Assembly: GCA_903893975.1 (NCBI GenBank)
Contig: CAITOL010000036.1
Location: 1 to 41,807, forward strand
Source: an uncultured Rhodospirillales bacterium
Lineage (GTDB): Bacteria > Pseudomonadota > Alphaproteobacteria > Acetobacterales > Acetobacteraceae
Reading direction: 5' to 3'
Length of the DNA: 41,807 nucleotides
The position numbers were made by a program, and so were the translations under genes. This document shows positions 33,105 through 41,497 of this stretch, piece after piece (the first letter of the stretch is position 1; the number at the start of each line of letters is the position of its first letter). Under the pieces are notes generated by a model. The model worked only from the letters and a program-made list of their open reading frames with translations. It ran no database searches and was not told the origin of the DNA.

Positions 33105-33731
33105 CTATTTTCGTCGGGGTCGCACCCCCCACGCCGCCACCGGCCGCTCCCAGCCCGGACGGAAAACCTCCGCCTGCACCGGCATTGCCGGCCGCGGTCG
33201 CCACATCTTCGGCTGCGCCGGCGGCCGGGGCTCGCGCGCCACGGATGATGGCGGCGGTGCCACCCGCCCGTCCACCAGCGACAGGCCCAGCATATGGCAC
33301 ACCGGGCGCAACACCCGCGCCACCGCCGGATGCATCACCAGCAGCGCCGCCACGTCAGGCGCCTCCAGCACCGCCTGCAACTGCGATCCGAACCCCGCCG
33401 CCTCGTAGCCGAGGTCCCGCACCAGCCATCCGCGCCCTTGCGGTAGCCGAGGCGCGGTCACGCGGTCGCGGGCCGCGTCATCCGGAGTTGGCATGGCCCG
33501 CGCGCGAGGCGCCGCCCGGCGCGGGCGCACCGGCCGCAGCGCCGCCACCATCCGCCGCGCCACATGCGTCAACCGCCGCCACAGCGGCACAATCAGCCCG
33601 GCATGCCCAGGCCGCCGCAAAAACCGCGCCGCCACCAACGCCGCCAGCGCCGCCAGAATCACCCCCACGCGCCGCGCCAGGTCCTGCGGATCGGCCGGCG
33701 TCAGCGCCAAGGGGGGAGGGGAGGAATCCAT
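33105..33731 (-). CDS. Unknown-function protein, paralogue B of a two-member family
   Basis: 208 aa from the chosen ATG at 33731, which has GAGGA 8 nt upstream; a TTG at 33767 is in frame but falls inside the conserved upstream element. The layout equals paralogue A (12920): N-terminal helix about 17-38 ending ARFLRRP, then IVPLW, an Arg/Pro/Ala linker, core at 99-149 (GRGWLVRDLGYEAAGFGSQLQ written in two parts around LG-Y-EAAG), RPVCHMLG, and a Pro/Arg-rich tail. Conserved across both: RFLR-x-P, PLW, GRGWLV, EAAG-aromatic-GSQLQA, RP-x-x-x-MLG. No family assignment. It stands alone, convergent or divergent to nothing obvious. Confidence 0.75.
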   Translation of the reverse strand: MDSSPPPLALTPADPQDLARRVGVILAALAALVAARFLRRPGHAGLIVPLWRRLTHVARRMVAALRPVRPRRAAPRARAMPTPDDAARDRVTAPRLPQGRGWLVRDLGYEAAGFGSQLQAVLEAPDVAALLVMHPAVARVLRPVCHMLGLSLVDGRVAPPPSSVAREPRPPAQPKMWRPRPAMPVQAEVFRPGWERPVAAWGVRPRRK

Positions 33732-33754
33732 GAAAAAATTCCTCGCACATTCCT

Positions 33755-33769
33755 CCGACCGCTGCAAGC
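33755..33769 (-). promoter_or_regulatory. 15-bp upstream element shared with the paralogue at 12920
   Basis: On the minus strand this reads GCTTGCAGCGGTCGG, identical to 12882-12896, and is again separated from the ATG (33731) by exactly 23 bp. The sequences between element and start differ: an SD (GAGGA) here, a -10 box (TATAAC) there. Conservation of the element and spacing but not of the gap argues for function rather than recent duplication alone. Confidence 0.6.
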
Positions 33770-33786
33770 GAAATCGTTAGCGTGGC

Positions 33787-34896
33787 TTACAGTTGCCCCA
33801 GCGCCACGCAGATCCTGGCAAGCTCCGCCTCGGTCAATTCCGGATACATCGGCAGGCTCATCACCTCGCCAGCGGCCACCGCGCTCGCCCGGCAGCCCGC
33901 CGGCCCCAGCGCCACCCGCCCGGCATAGGCCGGCTGGGTGTGCACCGGCATCGGGTAATGCACCCCGGTGCCAATGCCCTGCGCCCGCAACCGCGCCTGC
34001 ACCGCCGGTCGGTCGGCCACCCGCACCACATATTGGTGGAACACATGCGCGCCCTCGGCCCGCCGCGCCGGCGGCGCGATATGGGCCGGCAGCGCCGCGT
34101 CATACGCCCCGGCAATCGCCTGCCGGCTGGCGTTATGCGCGTCCAGATGCGCCAGCTTCACCTGCAAAATCGCCGCCTGCACCTCGTCCAGCCGCGAATT
34201 CACCCCGGCGCTGTCGGAGATATAATGCTGCCGCCAGCCATATTGCCGCAGCGCCGCCAGCTCCGCCGCCAGCGCTGGGTCAGACGTCGCCACCACCCCG
34301 CCATCGCCCAGCGCGCCCAGATTCTTCGTCGGATACAGGCTGAACGTGCCCACCGCGCCGAACGTGCCCAATTTTTGCCCGCGCCAGGTCGCGCCATGCG
34401 CCTGGGCGCAATCCTCGATCAACCGCAGGTCATACCGCGCGCACAGCGCCAGAATCGCATCCAGATCGGCGGCCTGGCCATAGATATGCACGGGTATCAC
34501 CGCCCGGATCGGCGGCAGCCCGGCCGGCGGATGGGCCAGCAATTCCGCCAGTTCCACCGGGTCCATGGTGTAGTGCAGCGGGTCGATATCGATCAGCACC
34601 GGCGTCGCGCCCACCATCTCAATCGCCGCCACCGTCGCCACCGCGGTATGCGCCACGGTCGCCACCGCCGCCCCCGGCCCAATGCCCAGCGCGCGCAGCG
34701 CCAGGCACAGCGCATCGGTGCCGTTGGCGCAGCCCACCGCATGCGTGCTGCCGAGCCAGCCGGCGAACGCGGCCTCAAACGCCCGCCCTTCGGCGCCCAG
34801 AATATACCAGCCACTGTTCAGCGCCCGGGCAACGGCGGCATCAATCTCCGGCTTCAGGCCGCGATAGGACGCACCAGGATTGGCTTGCGGGATCAT
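33787..34896 (-). CDS. DegT/DnrJ/EryC1 family sugar aminotransferase
   Basis: 369 aa, fold-type I PLP enzyme. The Schiff-base lysine is Lys191 (YPTKNLGALGDGG), with Asp162 (IEDCAQAHGA) against the cofactor nitrogen and the GTDALCLAL (59-67) phosphate-binding loop. It transfers an amino group to a keto-sugar nucleotide, giving an amino sugar for glycans or natural products. It follows the epimerase-like gene by 12 bp (same strand) with GGAGG before its ATG. The combination suggests synthesis of a dTDP- or UDP-aminosugar; the exact sugar is unknown. Confidence 0.93.
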   Translation of the reverse strand: MIPQANPGASYRGLKPEIDAAVARALNSGWYILGAEGRAFEAAFAGWLGSTHAVGCANGTDALCLALRALGIGPGAAVATVAHTAVATVAAIEMVGATPVLIDIDPLHYTMDPVELAELLAHPPAGLPPIRAVIPVHIYGQAADLDAILALCARYDLRLIEDCAQAHGATWRGQKLGTFGAVGTFSLYPTKNLGALGDGGVVATSDPALAAELAALRQYGWRQHYISDSAGVNSRLDEVQAAILQVKLAHLDAHNASRQAIAGAYDAALPAHIAPPARRAEGAHVFHQYVVRVADRPAVQARLRAQGIGTGVHYPMPVHTQPAYAGRVALGPAGCRASAVAAGEVMSLPMYPELTEAELARICVALGQL

Positions 34897-34908
34897 GCCT
34901 CGCCTCCG

Positions 34909-35880
34909 TTACAAATACGCGGCCAGCCGGCTGCGATACCAGTCCAGCGACAGCCGGATGCCGTCCTCCAGCCCGGTTTTCGCCGCCCAGCCCGTGGCGT
35001 TGCGGAAGGCGCTGTCATCGGCGTGATAGCTGCCGATATCAATGCTTTTCCGATCGGCGGGAAATTCCCGCGTGGTGAACTGCGCCCCCGGCCCGGCCAC
35101 CCGGCAGGTAATCTCGGCAATTTCGCGCAACGATGCCGGCGGCGGCCCGCCAATGTTATACACCTGCCCGTAACAGCCCGGCGTGCTGGCCGCCAGCAGA
35201 AACGCCTCCGTCACATCGTCCACATACGTCATGTCGCGCAGTTGCTCGCCGCCCCACACCTCAAACCCGCGCCCCTCCAGCACACAGCGCAGCCATATGC
35301 CCAGAAACGTCTGCCGCGCATCCCGAATGCGCAGCCGCGGCCCATAGCAATTGGTCAACCGCAGCGACACCACTGGCCGGCCCACCGTGCGATGCTCGAT
35401 CATCCAATATTGCTCGCCGGCGAATTTGGACACGCCATTGGCATCCGGCGGCCGCACCGGGTGGCGCTCATCCACCGGCAGATAATCCGGCGTGCCATAG
35501 AATTGCCGGGTGGAGGCATGCACCACCACCGCCTCCGGCGCCGCTTCCCGTGCCGCCTGAATCAGCCGCACCTGCGCCACCGCGTTCACCGCGATATCGG
35601 CCAGCGGGTCGCGCTGCCCGCCCATATGGCTGGTCTGCGCCGCCAGGTTGAAAATCACGTCGCGGCCTTCGCACAGATTGCGCAGATCCACCTCGCGGAT
35701 ATCGGCGTTGACCAGCGTCACATCCGCGCCATCCAGATTGGCCGGATTGGCGCCGCCGCCAAACAGAAACCCGTCCAGCGCCGTCACCTTCGCGCCCCGC
35801 GCCGCCAGGGCATGGCACAGATTGGCGCCCAGAAACCCGGCCCCGCCCGTCACCAAAACCCGCCTGCCTGCCCACTCCAT
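34909..35880 (-). CDS. NAD-dependent epimerase/dehydratase (extended SDR) lacking the catalytic Tyr
   Basis: 323 aa. NAD-binding GGAGFLG (12-18) and D36, with ADIREVDL and NLAAQTSHM typical of extended SDRs such as dTDP-glucose dehydratases and UDP-glucuronate decarboxylases. At the catalytic Y-x-x-x-K, the text reads ANGVSK: Lys152 is kept but Asn148 replaces the Tyr. The upstream Ser/Thr is STRQFYG (Ser123/Thr124). Relatives with an Asn here appear to exist in my memory (NGINK types), so this may be a natural subfamily with altered chemistry, not a dead enzyme. I start at MEWAGRR. It precedes the aminotransferase by 12 bp. Confidence 0.87.
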   Translation of the reverse strand: MEWAGRRVLVTGGAGFLGANLCHALAARGAKVTALDGFLFGGGANPANLDGADVTLVNADIREVDLRNLCEGRDVIFNLAAQTSHMGGQRDPLADIAVNAVAQVRLIQAAREAAPEAVVVHASTRQFYGTPDYLPVDERHPVRPPDANGVSKFAGEQYWMIEHRTVGRPVVSLRLTNCYGPRLRIRDARQTFLGIWLRCVLEGRGFEVWGGEQLRDMTYVDDVTEAFLLAASTPGCYGQVYNIGGPPPASLREIAEITCRVAGPGAQFTTREFPADRKSIDIGSYHADDSAFRNATGWAAKTGLEDGIRLSLDWYRSRLAAYL

Positions 35881-35922
35881 CCACCCGCTCCCGCTTAACC
35901 CCACCCGCACGCCCACAACCAC

Positions 35923-35980
35923 GTAGGGCGGATGAAATCCGCCACCGCACCGCCCCAAAACCCCGCTGCATCCGCCCTGC
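35923..35980. repeat. REP-like inverted repeat
   Basis: GTAGGGCGGATG (35923-35934) and CATCCGCCCTGC (35969-35980) are reverse complements with one mismatch, and inside, GGCGGAT / ATCCGCC (35927-35943) makes a 7-bp hairpin with a GAA loop. The GTAGGGCGGAT head is typical of dispersed REP-type repeats in proteobacteria. It lies in the gap between the epimerase-like gene and the DUF2848 gene. No REP transposase is nearby. Confidence 0.5.
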
Positions 35981-36000
35981 TGGGAAATGACAACGCACCA

Positions 36001-36663
36001 CTAATCCGCAATCGGCAACGCGGTCATCGCATAGCGGCACACCAGCGTCCGGTCCAGCACCGGGTCGTGCAACGTCGCCTCGAACACATCCGCCCAGGCA
36101 ATCGGCGGCGCCGCCGCCAACGTGCCGCAGAACATCGCTGCCCCCTCGGCCAGCGCGCCAAAGCGGGCCAGCAAATCCTCCGGCCGCCGCAACCCAGCCA
36201 GCGTGCCGCGTTGGTACTCCCGCCAAACCCCGTTCTGCTGCACCCGGGACGACAGCTGCAACGCATCCCAGTGCCCGACCACCTCGTCGAACCGCCACAC
36301 CTCCGCCGCCACCGGCTTGGCGCACATCTGCTTGGACCACGTCACCCCCGCCGCCTCCGCCGCCCGGTCGGTATGGTCAGACCCCACGGTCACATACAGC
36401 GCCCCGCCCGCCGCGATCAGCACCGCCTCCGCCTCCCCGGTAGACCCATCCCCCGCCAGATCAATCGCCGCCGCCGTGGTCAGCAACTCCCGCCCCACCC
36501 GATAAAACAGCGGCGTCGTGCGCGGTGGCTTCACCCCCAGCGCCGCCAATTCGTCGATATGATGCTGCACCGCCGCCGCATCGCGCCCCGCCCACCCGGC
36601 GATGACCAGATGCTGGATGGCAATCTGAAGGCTCTCGCCGGTTGGCTGGACGGTGAACTGCAT
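36001..36663 (-). CDS. DUF2848 family protein
   Basis: 220 aa. It shows the DUF2848 pattern: GEAEAVLIAAGGALYVTVGSDHTDRAAEA, SKQMCAKPVAAEVWRFDEVVGHWDALQL, and the C-terminal GTLAAAPP...FEATLHDPVLDRTL. The fold is believed related to fumarylacetoacetate hydrolase; biochemical role unknown to me. I start at MQFTVQP (36663); the longer open frame is not family-like. It is divergent from yebC with a 73-bp gap, and not operonic with the upstream epimerase because a REP-like repeat and 120 bp separate them. Confidence 0.85.
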   Translation of the reverse strand: MQFTVQPTGESLQIAIQHLVIAGWAGRDAAAVQHHIDELAALGVKPPRTTPLFYRVGRELLTTAAAIDLAGDGSTGEAEAVLIAAGGALYVTVGSDHTDRAAEAAGVTWSKQMCAKPVAAEVWRFDEVVGHWDALQLSSRVQQNGVWREYQRGTLAGLRRPEDLLARFGALAEGAAMFCGTLAAAPPIAWADVFEATLHDPVLDRTLVCRYAMTALPIAD

Positions 36664-36736
36664 ATCGGTGCTCTTGCTTTCTGCGGCCCGCGCGCACAAA
36701 CCGCGCGGGGATTGATGATGACAGGAGAGGCTGGCG

Positions 36737-37486
36737 ATGGCCGGACATTCGCAGTTTAAGAATATCATGCATCGCAAAGGTGCACAGGACATCAAACGCG
36801 GGCGCATTTTCGCCAAGCTGATCCGTGAAATCACGGTATCCGCCAAGCTCGGCCTGCCCGACCCGGCGATGAACCCACGGCTGCGCGCCGCCATGACCGC
36901 CGCGCGCCAGCAGAACATGCCGAAAGACACCATCGACCGCGCGGTCAAAAAAGCCACCGGCGCGGGCGGGGAGGCGGATTACGTCGAAATGCGCTACGAG
37001 GGCTACGGCCCGGCCGGCGTCGCCGTCATCGTCGAAAGCCTGACCGACAATCGCAACCGCACCGCGTCGGACGTGCGCACTGCCTTCGCCAAAAGCGGCG
37101 GCGCGCTCGGGGAAACCAACTCGGTTGCTTTTTTGTTCTCTCGGCTCGGCGTGGTGCGCTATGCCGCCAGCGTGGCGGATGAGGACACGATGTTGGAAGC
37201 GGCGATCGAGGCCGGGGCGGAAAATGTGGAAACCACCGCCGACGGGCATGAAGTGACCGTGCCGGTGGAAGATTTCTTCGCCGTGCGCGACGCGTTGGAA
37301 GCCCGCTTCGGCGCGCCGGAAACCGCCAAGCTGGACTGGCGGCCCACCACCACCGTCACCCTCGACGAAGACAAAGCCGCCGCCGTGCTCAAACTGCTCG
37401 ACGTGCTGGAAGACAATGACGACGTGCAGAACGTCTACGCCAACTTCGATATCCCGGAGTCGGTGATGGCCAAGCTGTCAGGCTGA
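36737..37486 (+). CDS. yebC: YebC/PmpR family transcriptional regulator
   Basis: 249 aa. N-terminal [18 protein letters not shown] is the family signature, with K[10 protein letters not shown], [24 protein letters not shown] and [19 protein letters not shown]. It is a three-domain DNA-associated regulatory or translation-linked protein. AGGAGAGG lies before the ATG. It comes directly before ruvC, as in many proteobacteria. Confidence 0.96.
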   Translation: MAGHSQFKNIMHRKGAQDIKRGRIFAKLIREITVSAKLGLPDPAMNPRLRAAMTAARQQNMPKDTIDRAVKKATGAGGEADYVEMRYEGYGPAGVAVIVESLTDNRNRTASDVRTAFAKSGGALGETNSVAFLFSRLGVVRYAASVADEDTMLEAAIEAGAENVETTADGHEVTVPVEDFFAVRDALEARFGAPETAKLDWRPTTTVTLDEDKAAAVLKLLDVLEDNDDVQNVYANFDIPESVMAKLSG

Positions 37487-37490
37487 TGCA

Positions 37491-37997
37491 TTGACCCGTC
37501 TGCTCGGCATCGATCCTGGGCTGCGCTTCACCGGCTGGGGCCTGCTGGATGTGGACGGCAACCGTCTGCGCCATGTCGCCGACGGCGTCATCGCCACCGA
37601 TTCGGCCGACAGCGTCCCCGCACGGCTGAAAGCGCTCTACGACCAGCTCGCCGCCGTGCTGGAACTCCACCGCCCCGATGAAGCGGCGGTGGAGGAAACC
37701 TATGTCAACGTCAACGGCGCCGCTACGCTCAAGCTCGGCTACGCCCGCGGCGTCGCGCTGCTCACCCCGGCGCTGTTCGGCATCACGGTCGCCGAATACG
37801 GTGCCAAATCGGTGAAAATGGCCGTCGTCGGCACCGGCGGCGCCGACAAGGCGCAAGTCGCCATGATGGTCCGCCGCCTGCTGCCCGGCGCAACCATCAA
37901 ACGCGCCGACGCCGCCGACGCGCTCGCGGTCGCCATCTGCCACGCGCATCATCGCGCCAGCGCCAATCGGGTGGCGATGGGGAGGCGGATGGCATGA
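37491..37997 (+). CDS. ruvC: RuvC, Holliday junction resolvase
   Basis: 168 aa. RNase H-fold nuclease cutting Holliday junctions with RuvAB. Catalytic acids can be read as Asp8 (LGIDPG), Glu68 (AVEET), Asp140 and Asp143 (RADAADALA). It starts with TTG at 37491: an in-frame stop (37464-37466) lies upstream, and no ATG or GTG occurs before the conserved LLGIDPG, so the rare start is forced. Only 4 bp separate it from yebC, and no clear ribosome site is visible, which suggests coupling to yebC translation. Confidence 0.95.
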   Translation: MTRLLGIDPGLRFTGWGLLDVDGNRLRHVADGVIATDSADSVPARLKALYDQLAAVLELHRPDEAAVEETYVNVNGAATLKLGYARGVALLTPALFGITVAEYGAKSVKMAVVGTGGADKAQVAMMVRRLLPGATIKRADAADALAVAICHAHHRASANRVAMGRRMA

Positions 37998-38015
37998 AGG
38001 GCAGGGGAAGCACCG

Positions 38016-38148
38016 CTTTTTTGAAAAAAAGTAGCAAAAAACTTTTGCTCCTCGTTGCCTACGGCGTACTCTCACCGGTGAGAGTACGCCGTAGGCAAGG
38101 CCGTTTCGAAAAGTTTTTTTGGTTCTTTTTGTCCACAAAAAGAACACC
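38016..38148. repeat. Composite AT-rich palindromic repeat between ruvC and ruvA
   Basis: Several nested inverted repeats fill this gap. CTTTTTT/AAAAAAG (38016-38031) is followed by an outer arm AAAAAACTTTT (38036-38046) pairing with AAAAGTTTTTT (38109-38119) around the perfect 44-bp palindrome, and then GTTCTTTTT/AAAAAGAAC (38122-38130, 38137-38145) with a GTCCAC loop. The AT-rich motifs resemble a dispersed intergenic repeat that I recall from Acetobacteraceae genomes. It probably is a mobile-type or bidirectional terminator repeat that now separates ruvC from ruvAB. Confidence 0.7.
38055..38098. repeat. Perfect 44-bp palindrome without loop
   Basis: 22-bp arms (38055-38076 and 38077-38098) are exact reverse complements with no spacer, centred on CACC|GGTG. 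The next bases (G at 38054, G at 38099) do not pair. A palindrome this long and perfect is rarely kept in a genome unless selected or recent, since it can form cruciforms. It sits next to the Holliday-junction genes ruvC and ruvAB. It lacks a following T-run of its own. Confidence 0.85.
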
Positions 38149-38166
38149 TTACTTCGGTTCCCTCGT

Positions 38167-38760
38167 ATGATCGCCAAACTCACCGGCCGCATCTCTCTAG
38201 AGGCCGACCGCTGCATCATCGACGTCAACGGCGTCGGCTACCTCGTGCACGCCTCCACCCGCACCTTGTCCGCCTTGTCCGACGGCCAGGTCGCCGCCCT
38301 GCTGATTGAAACCAGCGTGCGGGAGGACGCCATCGTGCTCTACGGTTTTTCCGAAGCCGCCGAGCGTGAATGGTTCCGCCTGCTCACCACCGTGCAGGGC
38401 GTCGGCGCCAAAGTGGCGCTGGCCATCCTGTCGGCGCTGTCCCCGCGCGACCTCATCGCCGCTATCCAGGCCGGCGATCGCGGCAGCCTCACCCGCGCTG
38501 CCGGCGTCGGCGCCAAACTCGCCGTGCGCCTGCTGACCGAACTGCGCGACAAAGCCGGCGCCATGCCGGTCGGCATCGGCTTCGCCCCGGTGCTGCCGCC
38601 GCTGGCGGGCACCGAGGCCGATGCCCTCTCCGCCCTGGTCAACCTCGGCTACCGCCGCCCGGAAGCCCAGGCCGCCGTCGCCCGGGTGATGGAACGGCTC
38701 GGCGATGCGGCGCAGGTTGACCAGGTCATCCGCGCCTGCCTGCAGGAACTGGCCAAATGA
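38167..38760 (+). CDS. ruvA: RuvA, Holliday junction DNA-binding protein
   Basis: 197 aa. N-terminal OB-fold ([23 protein letters not shown]), double helix-hairpin-helix segments ([14 protein letters not shown] about 78-91 and [14 protein letters not shown] about 113-126) and a C-terminal domain ([19 protein letters not shown]) that contacts RuvB. There is no Shine-Dalgarno sequence; the palindromic repeat lies just upstream. Its stop overlaps the ruvB start by 4 bp (ATGA). Confidence 0.96.
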   Translation: MIAKLTGRISLEADRCIIDVNGVGYLVHASTRTLSALSDGQVAALLIETSVREDAIVLYGFSEAAEREWFRLLTTVQGVGAKVALAILSALSPRDLIAAIQAGDRGSLTRAAGVGAKLAVRLLTELRDKAGAMPVGIGFAPVLPPLAGTEADALSALVNLGYRRPEAQAAVARVMERLGDAAQVDQVIRACLQELAK

Positions 38761-39803
38761 GCGACCGCGAAGTCTCCCCCCAACGCGCCGATGAGGACGC
38801 CGCCGAAGCCAGCCTGCGCCCGCAGGTTCTGGCCGAATTCGTCGGCCAGAAAGCCTCGCGGGAAAACCTTTCCATCTTCATCCAGGCTGCGAAGCATCGC
38901 GGCGAAGCGCTTGATCACGTTCTGCTTCATGGCCCGCCCGGCCTCGGCAAAACCACCTTGGCGCAAATCGTCGCCCGCGAACTCGGCGTCGGCTTCCGCG
39001 CCACTTCAGGCCCGGTCATCCAACGCGCCGGCGACCTCGCGGCCATCCTCACCAACCTCCAGCCGCGCGACGTGCTGTTCATCGACGAAATCCACCGCCT
39101 CCAGCCGGCGATCGAGGAAGTGCTCTACCCGGCGATGGAGGATTTCCAGCTCGACCTGATCATCGGCGAAGGCCCGGCCGCCCGCAGCGTCCGCATCGAC
39201 CTCGCCCCCTTCACCTTGGTGGGCGCCACCACCCGCGCCGGCCTGCTGGCCACCCCGCTGCGCGACCGCTTCGGCATCCCGCTGCGGCTGATTTTCTACA
39301 CGCCGGAGGAATTGCAGCAGATCGTCGCCCGCGGCGCGGAAAAGCTCGGCTTCGCCCTCACCGCCGACGGCGCGCGCGAAATCGCCCGCCGCTCGCGCGG
39401 CACCCCCCGCGTCGCCGGCCGGCTGCTCCGCCGCGTGCGCGATTTCGCCCATGTGCAAGGCAACACCCCGGTGGACAAAGCCCTGGCCGACGCCGCTCTG
39501 CGCCGGCTGGAGGTCGACCCGATCGGGCTCGACGCGATGGACCGCCGCTACCTCCGCCGCATCGCCGAACACCACAGCGGCGGCCCGGTCGGGGTGGAAA
39601 CCCTCGCCGCCGCCCTGGCGGAAGCGCGCGACACGTTGGAAGACGTCATCGAACCCTACCTGATCCAGGAAGGTCTGATCCTGCGCACCAGCCGGGGACG
39701 TATGCTTGGGGAGCGGGGCTGGCGGCATCTCGGCCTCACCCCGCCCGCAGGCACCCAGCCGGTGCTGGACCTGTTGGCCGACGATATCGGGCAGGATGGA
39801 TGA
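38757..39803 (+). CDS. ruvB: RuvB, Holliday junction branch-migration ATPase
   Basis: 348 aa. AAA+ motor with Walker A GPPGLGKT (59-66), Walker B LFIDEIHR (Asp110/Glu111), sensor GATTRAG, and a winged-helix C-terminus ([18 protein letters not shown]). It drives branch migration on RuvA-bound junctions. Both ends overlap neighbours by ATGA (ruvA before, ybgC after), so the three are translationally coupled. Confidence 0.97.
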   Translation: MSDREVSPQRADEDAAEASLRPQVLAEFVGQKASRENLSIFIQAAKHRGEALDHVLLHGPPGLGKTTLAQIVARELGVGFRATSGPVIQRAGDLAAILTNLQPRDVLFIDEIHRLQPAIEEVLYPAMEDFQLDLIIGEGPAARSVRIDLAPFTLVGATTRAGLLATPLRDRFGIPLRLIFYTPEELQQIVARGAEKLGFALTADGAREIARRSRGTPRVAGRLLRRVRDFAHVQGNTPVDKALADAALRRLEVDPIGLDAMDRRYLRRIAEHHSGGPVGVETLAAALAEARDTLEDVIEPYLIQEGLILRTSRGRMLGERGWRHLGLTPPAGTQPVLDLLADDIGQDG

Positions 39804-40240
39804 CCGTTCATCTGCCATCCAGCATCCATGCCGGCGCGCATCTGTATGAAGTTCGGGTTTACTACGAGGACACCGATGCCGGCGGCGTCGTCTATCACGC
39901 CAATTATCTGCGCTTCGCCGAACGCGCCCGCACCGAAGCGTTGCGCGCGCTCGGTGTGCCGCATGCGGAAATGGAATCGCAGCATGGCCTGATATTCATG
40001 GTGCGGCGCGGCAAACTGGACTATCTCGCCCCGGCGCGGCTGGATGATTTAGTCATAGTCGCCACCGAGGTTGCAGCGATTCGCGGCGCATCGGTCAGCT
40101 TGCGGCAAACGGTGTGGCGCGACGGCAAACTGCTCGTCGAGATCGGCCTGGACCTCGCCTGCCTCCGGGCAGCCGACCAGCGGCCCTACCGCATCCCGCC
40201 GCGCTGGCGTGATGCGCTCATGAGCATGATTTCGCCCTGA
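39800..40240 (+). CDS. ybgC: YbgC-type acyl-CoA thioesterase of the Tol-Pal cluster
   Basis: 146 aa hot-dog fold. [26 protein letters not shown] (21-46) holds the catalytic Asp26 and the His-x-Asn-Tyr signature of 4-hydroxybenzoyl-CoA thioesterase-type enzymes. In other bacteria YbgC hydrolyses short acyl-CoAs and is linked to phospholipid synthesis and the Tol system. It overlaps ruvB by 4 bp and precedes tolQ by 62 bp. Confidence 0.94.
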   Translation: MTVHLPSSIHAGAHLYEVRVYYEDTDAGGVVYHANYLRFAERARTEALRALGVPHAEMESQHGLIFMVRRGKLDYLAPARLDDLVIVATEVAAIRGASVSLRQTVWRDGKLLVEIGLDLACLRAADQRPYRIPPRWRDALMSMISP

Positions 40241-40264
40241 TCGGGGCGTGATGGAAACACAATT

Positions 40265-40280
40265 CGGGACCAGCGTCCCG
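40265..40280 (+). repeat. Small hairpin upstream of tolQ
   Basis: CGGGAC (40265-40270) and GTCCCG (40275-40280) flank a CAGC loop, about 22 bp before the tolQ start. It may be a weak transcript hairpin or a degenerate dispersed repeat. No U-run follows. Confidence 0.35.
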
Positions 40281-40302
40281 GATGACGCATGAGGAGAGTA
40301 GC

Positions 40303-41019
<717 letters not shown>

Positions 41020-41487
41020 ATGGCCGGCGGACTGCAAGGCGGCAAAAAAGCCGGCGGTCGCTATAAGCCGCTCGCGGAAATCAACGTCACGCCGCTGGTC
41101 GACGTGATGCTGGTGCTGCTGATCATTTTCATGGTCACCGCGCCGCTGCTGTCCAATGCCGTGAATGTCGATCTGCCGAAAACCGCCGCCTCGGAAGTCG
41201 CGCAGGACGACAAACCGCTCAACGTCTCCGTCACCGCCGAAGGCAAAATCTTCCTGCAGGACGAGGAAATCCAACTGCCGGACCTGGTCACCAAGCTCGC
41301 CGCCATCGCCAAGGATGCCAAAGACCGCCGCATCTATGTCCGCGGCGACAAGGGCATCGGCTACGGCAAAATGCTGGAGGTCATGGGCGCCATAATCACC
41401 GGCGGCTTCACCAAGGTCTCGCTGATGACCGACCCGTCCGGTGCGGCCCCCACCCCGGTGGTCACCCCCACCCCGAACCACGGTTAA
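41020..41487 (+). CDS. tolR: TolR, Tol-Pal motor subunit
   Basis: 155 aa, one membrane helix (about 24-45, NVTPLVDVMLVLLIIFMVTAP) with the essential Asp28 (E. coli Asp23), then a periplasmic ExbD/TolR domain (VSVTAEGKIFLQDEEI, YGKMLEVMGAIITGGFTKVSLM). The ATG abuts the tolQ stop codon. Confidence 0.96.
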   Translation: MAGGLQGGKKAGGRYKPLAEINVTPLVDVMLVLLIIFMVTAPLLSNAVNVDLPKTAASEVAQDDKPLNVSVTAEGKIFLQDEEIQLPDLVTKLAAIAKDAKDRRIYVRGDKGIGYGKMLEVMGAIITGGFTKVSLMTDPSGAAPTPVVTPTPNHG

Positions 41488-41497
41488 GCAGGCCGGC

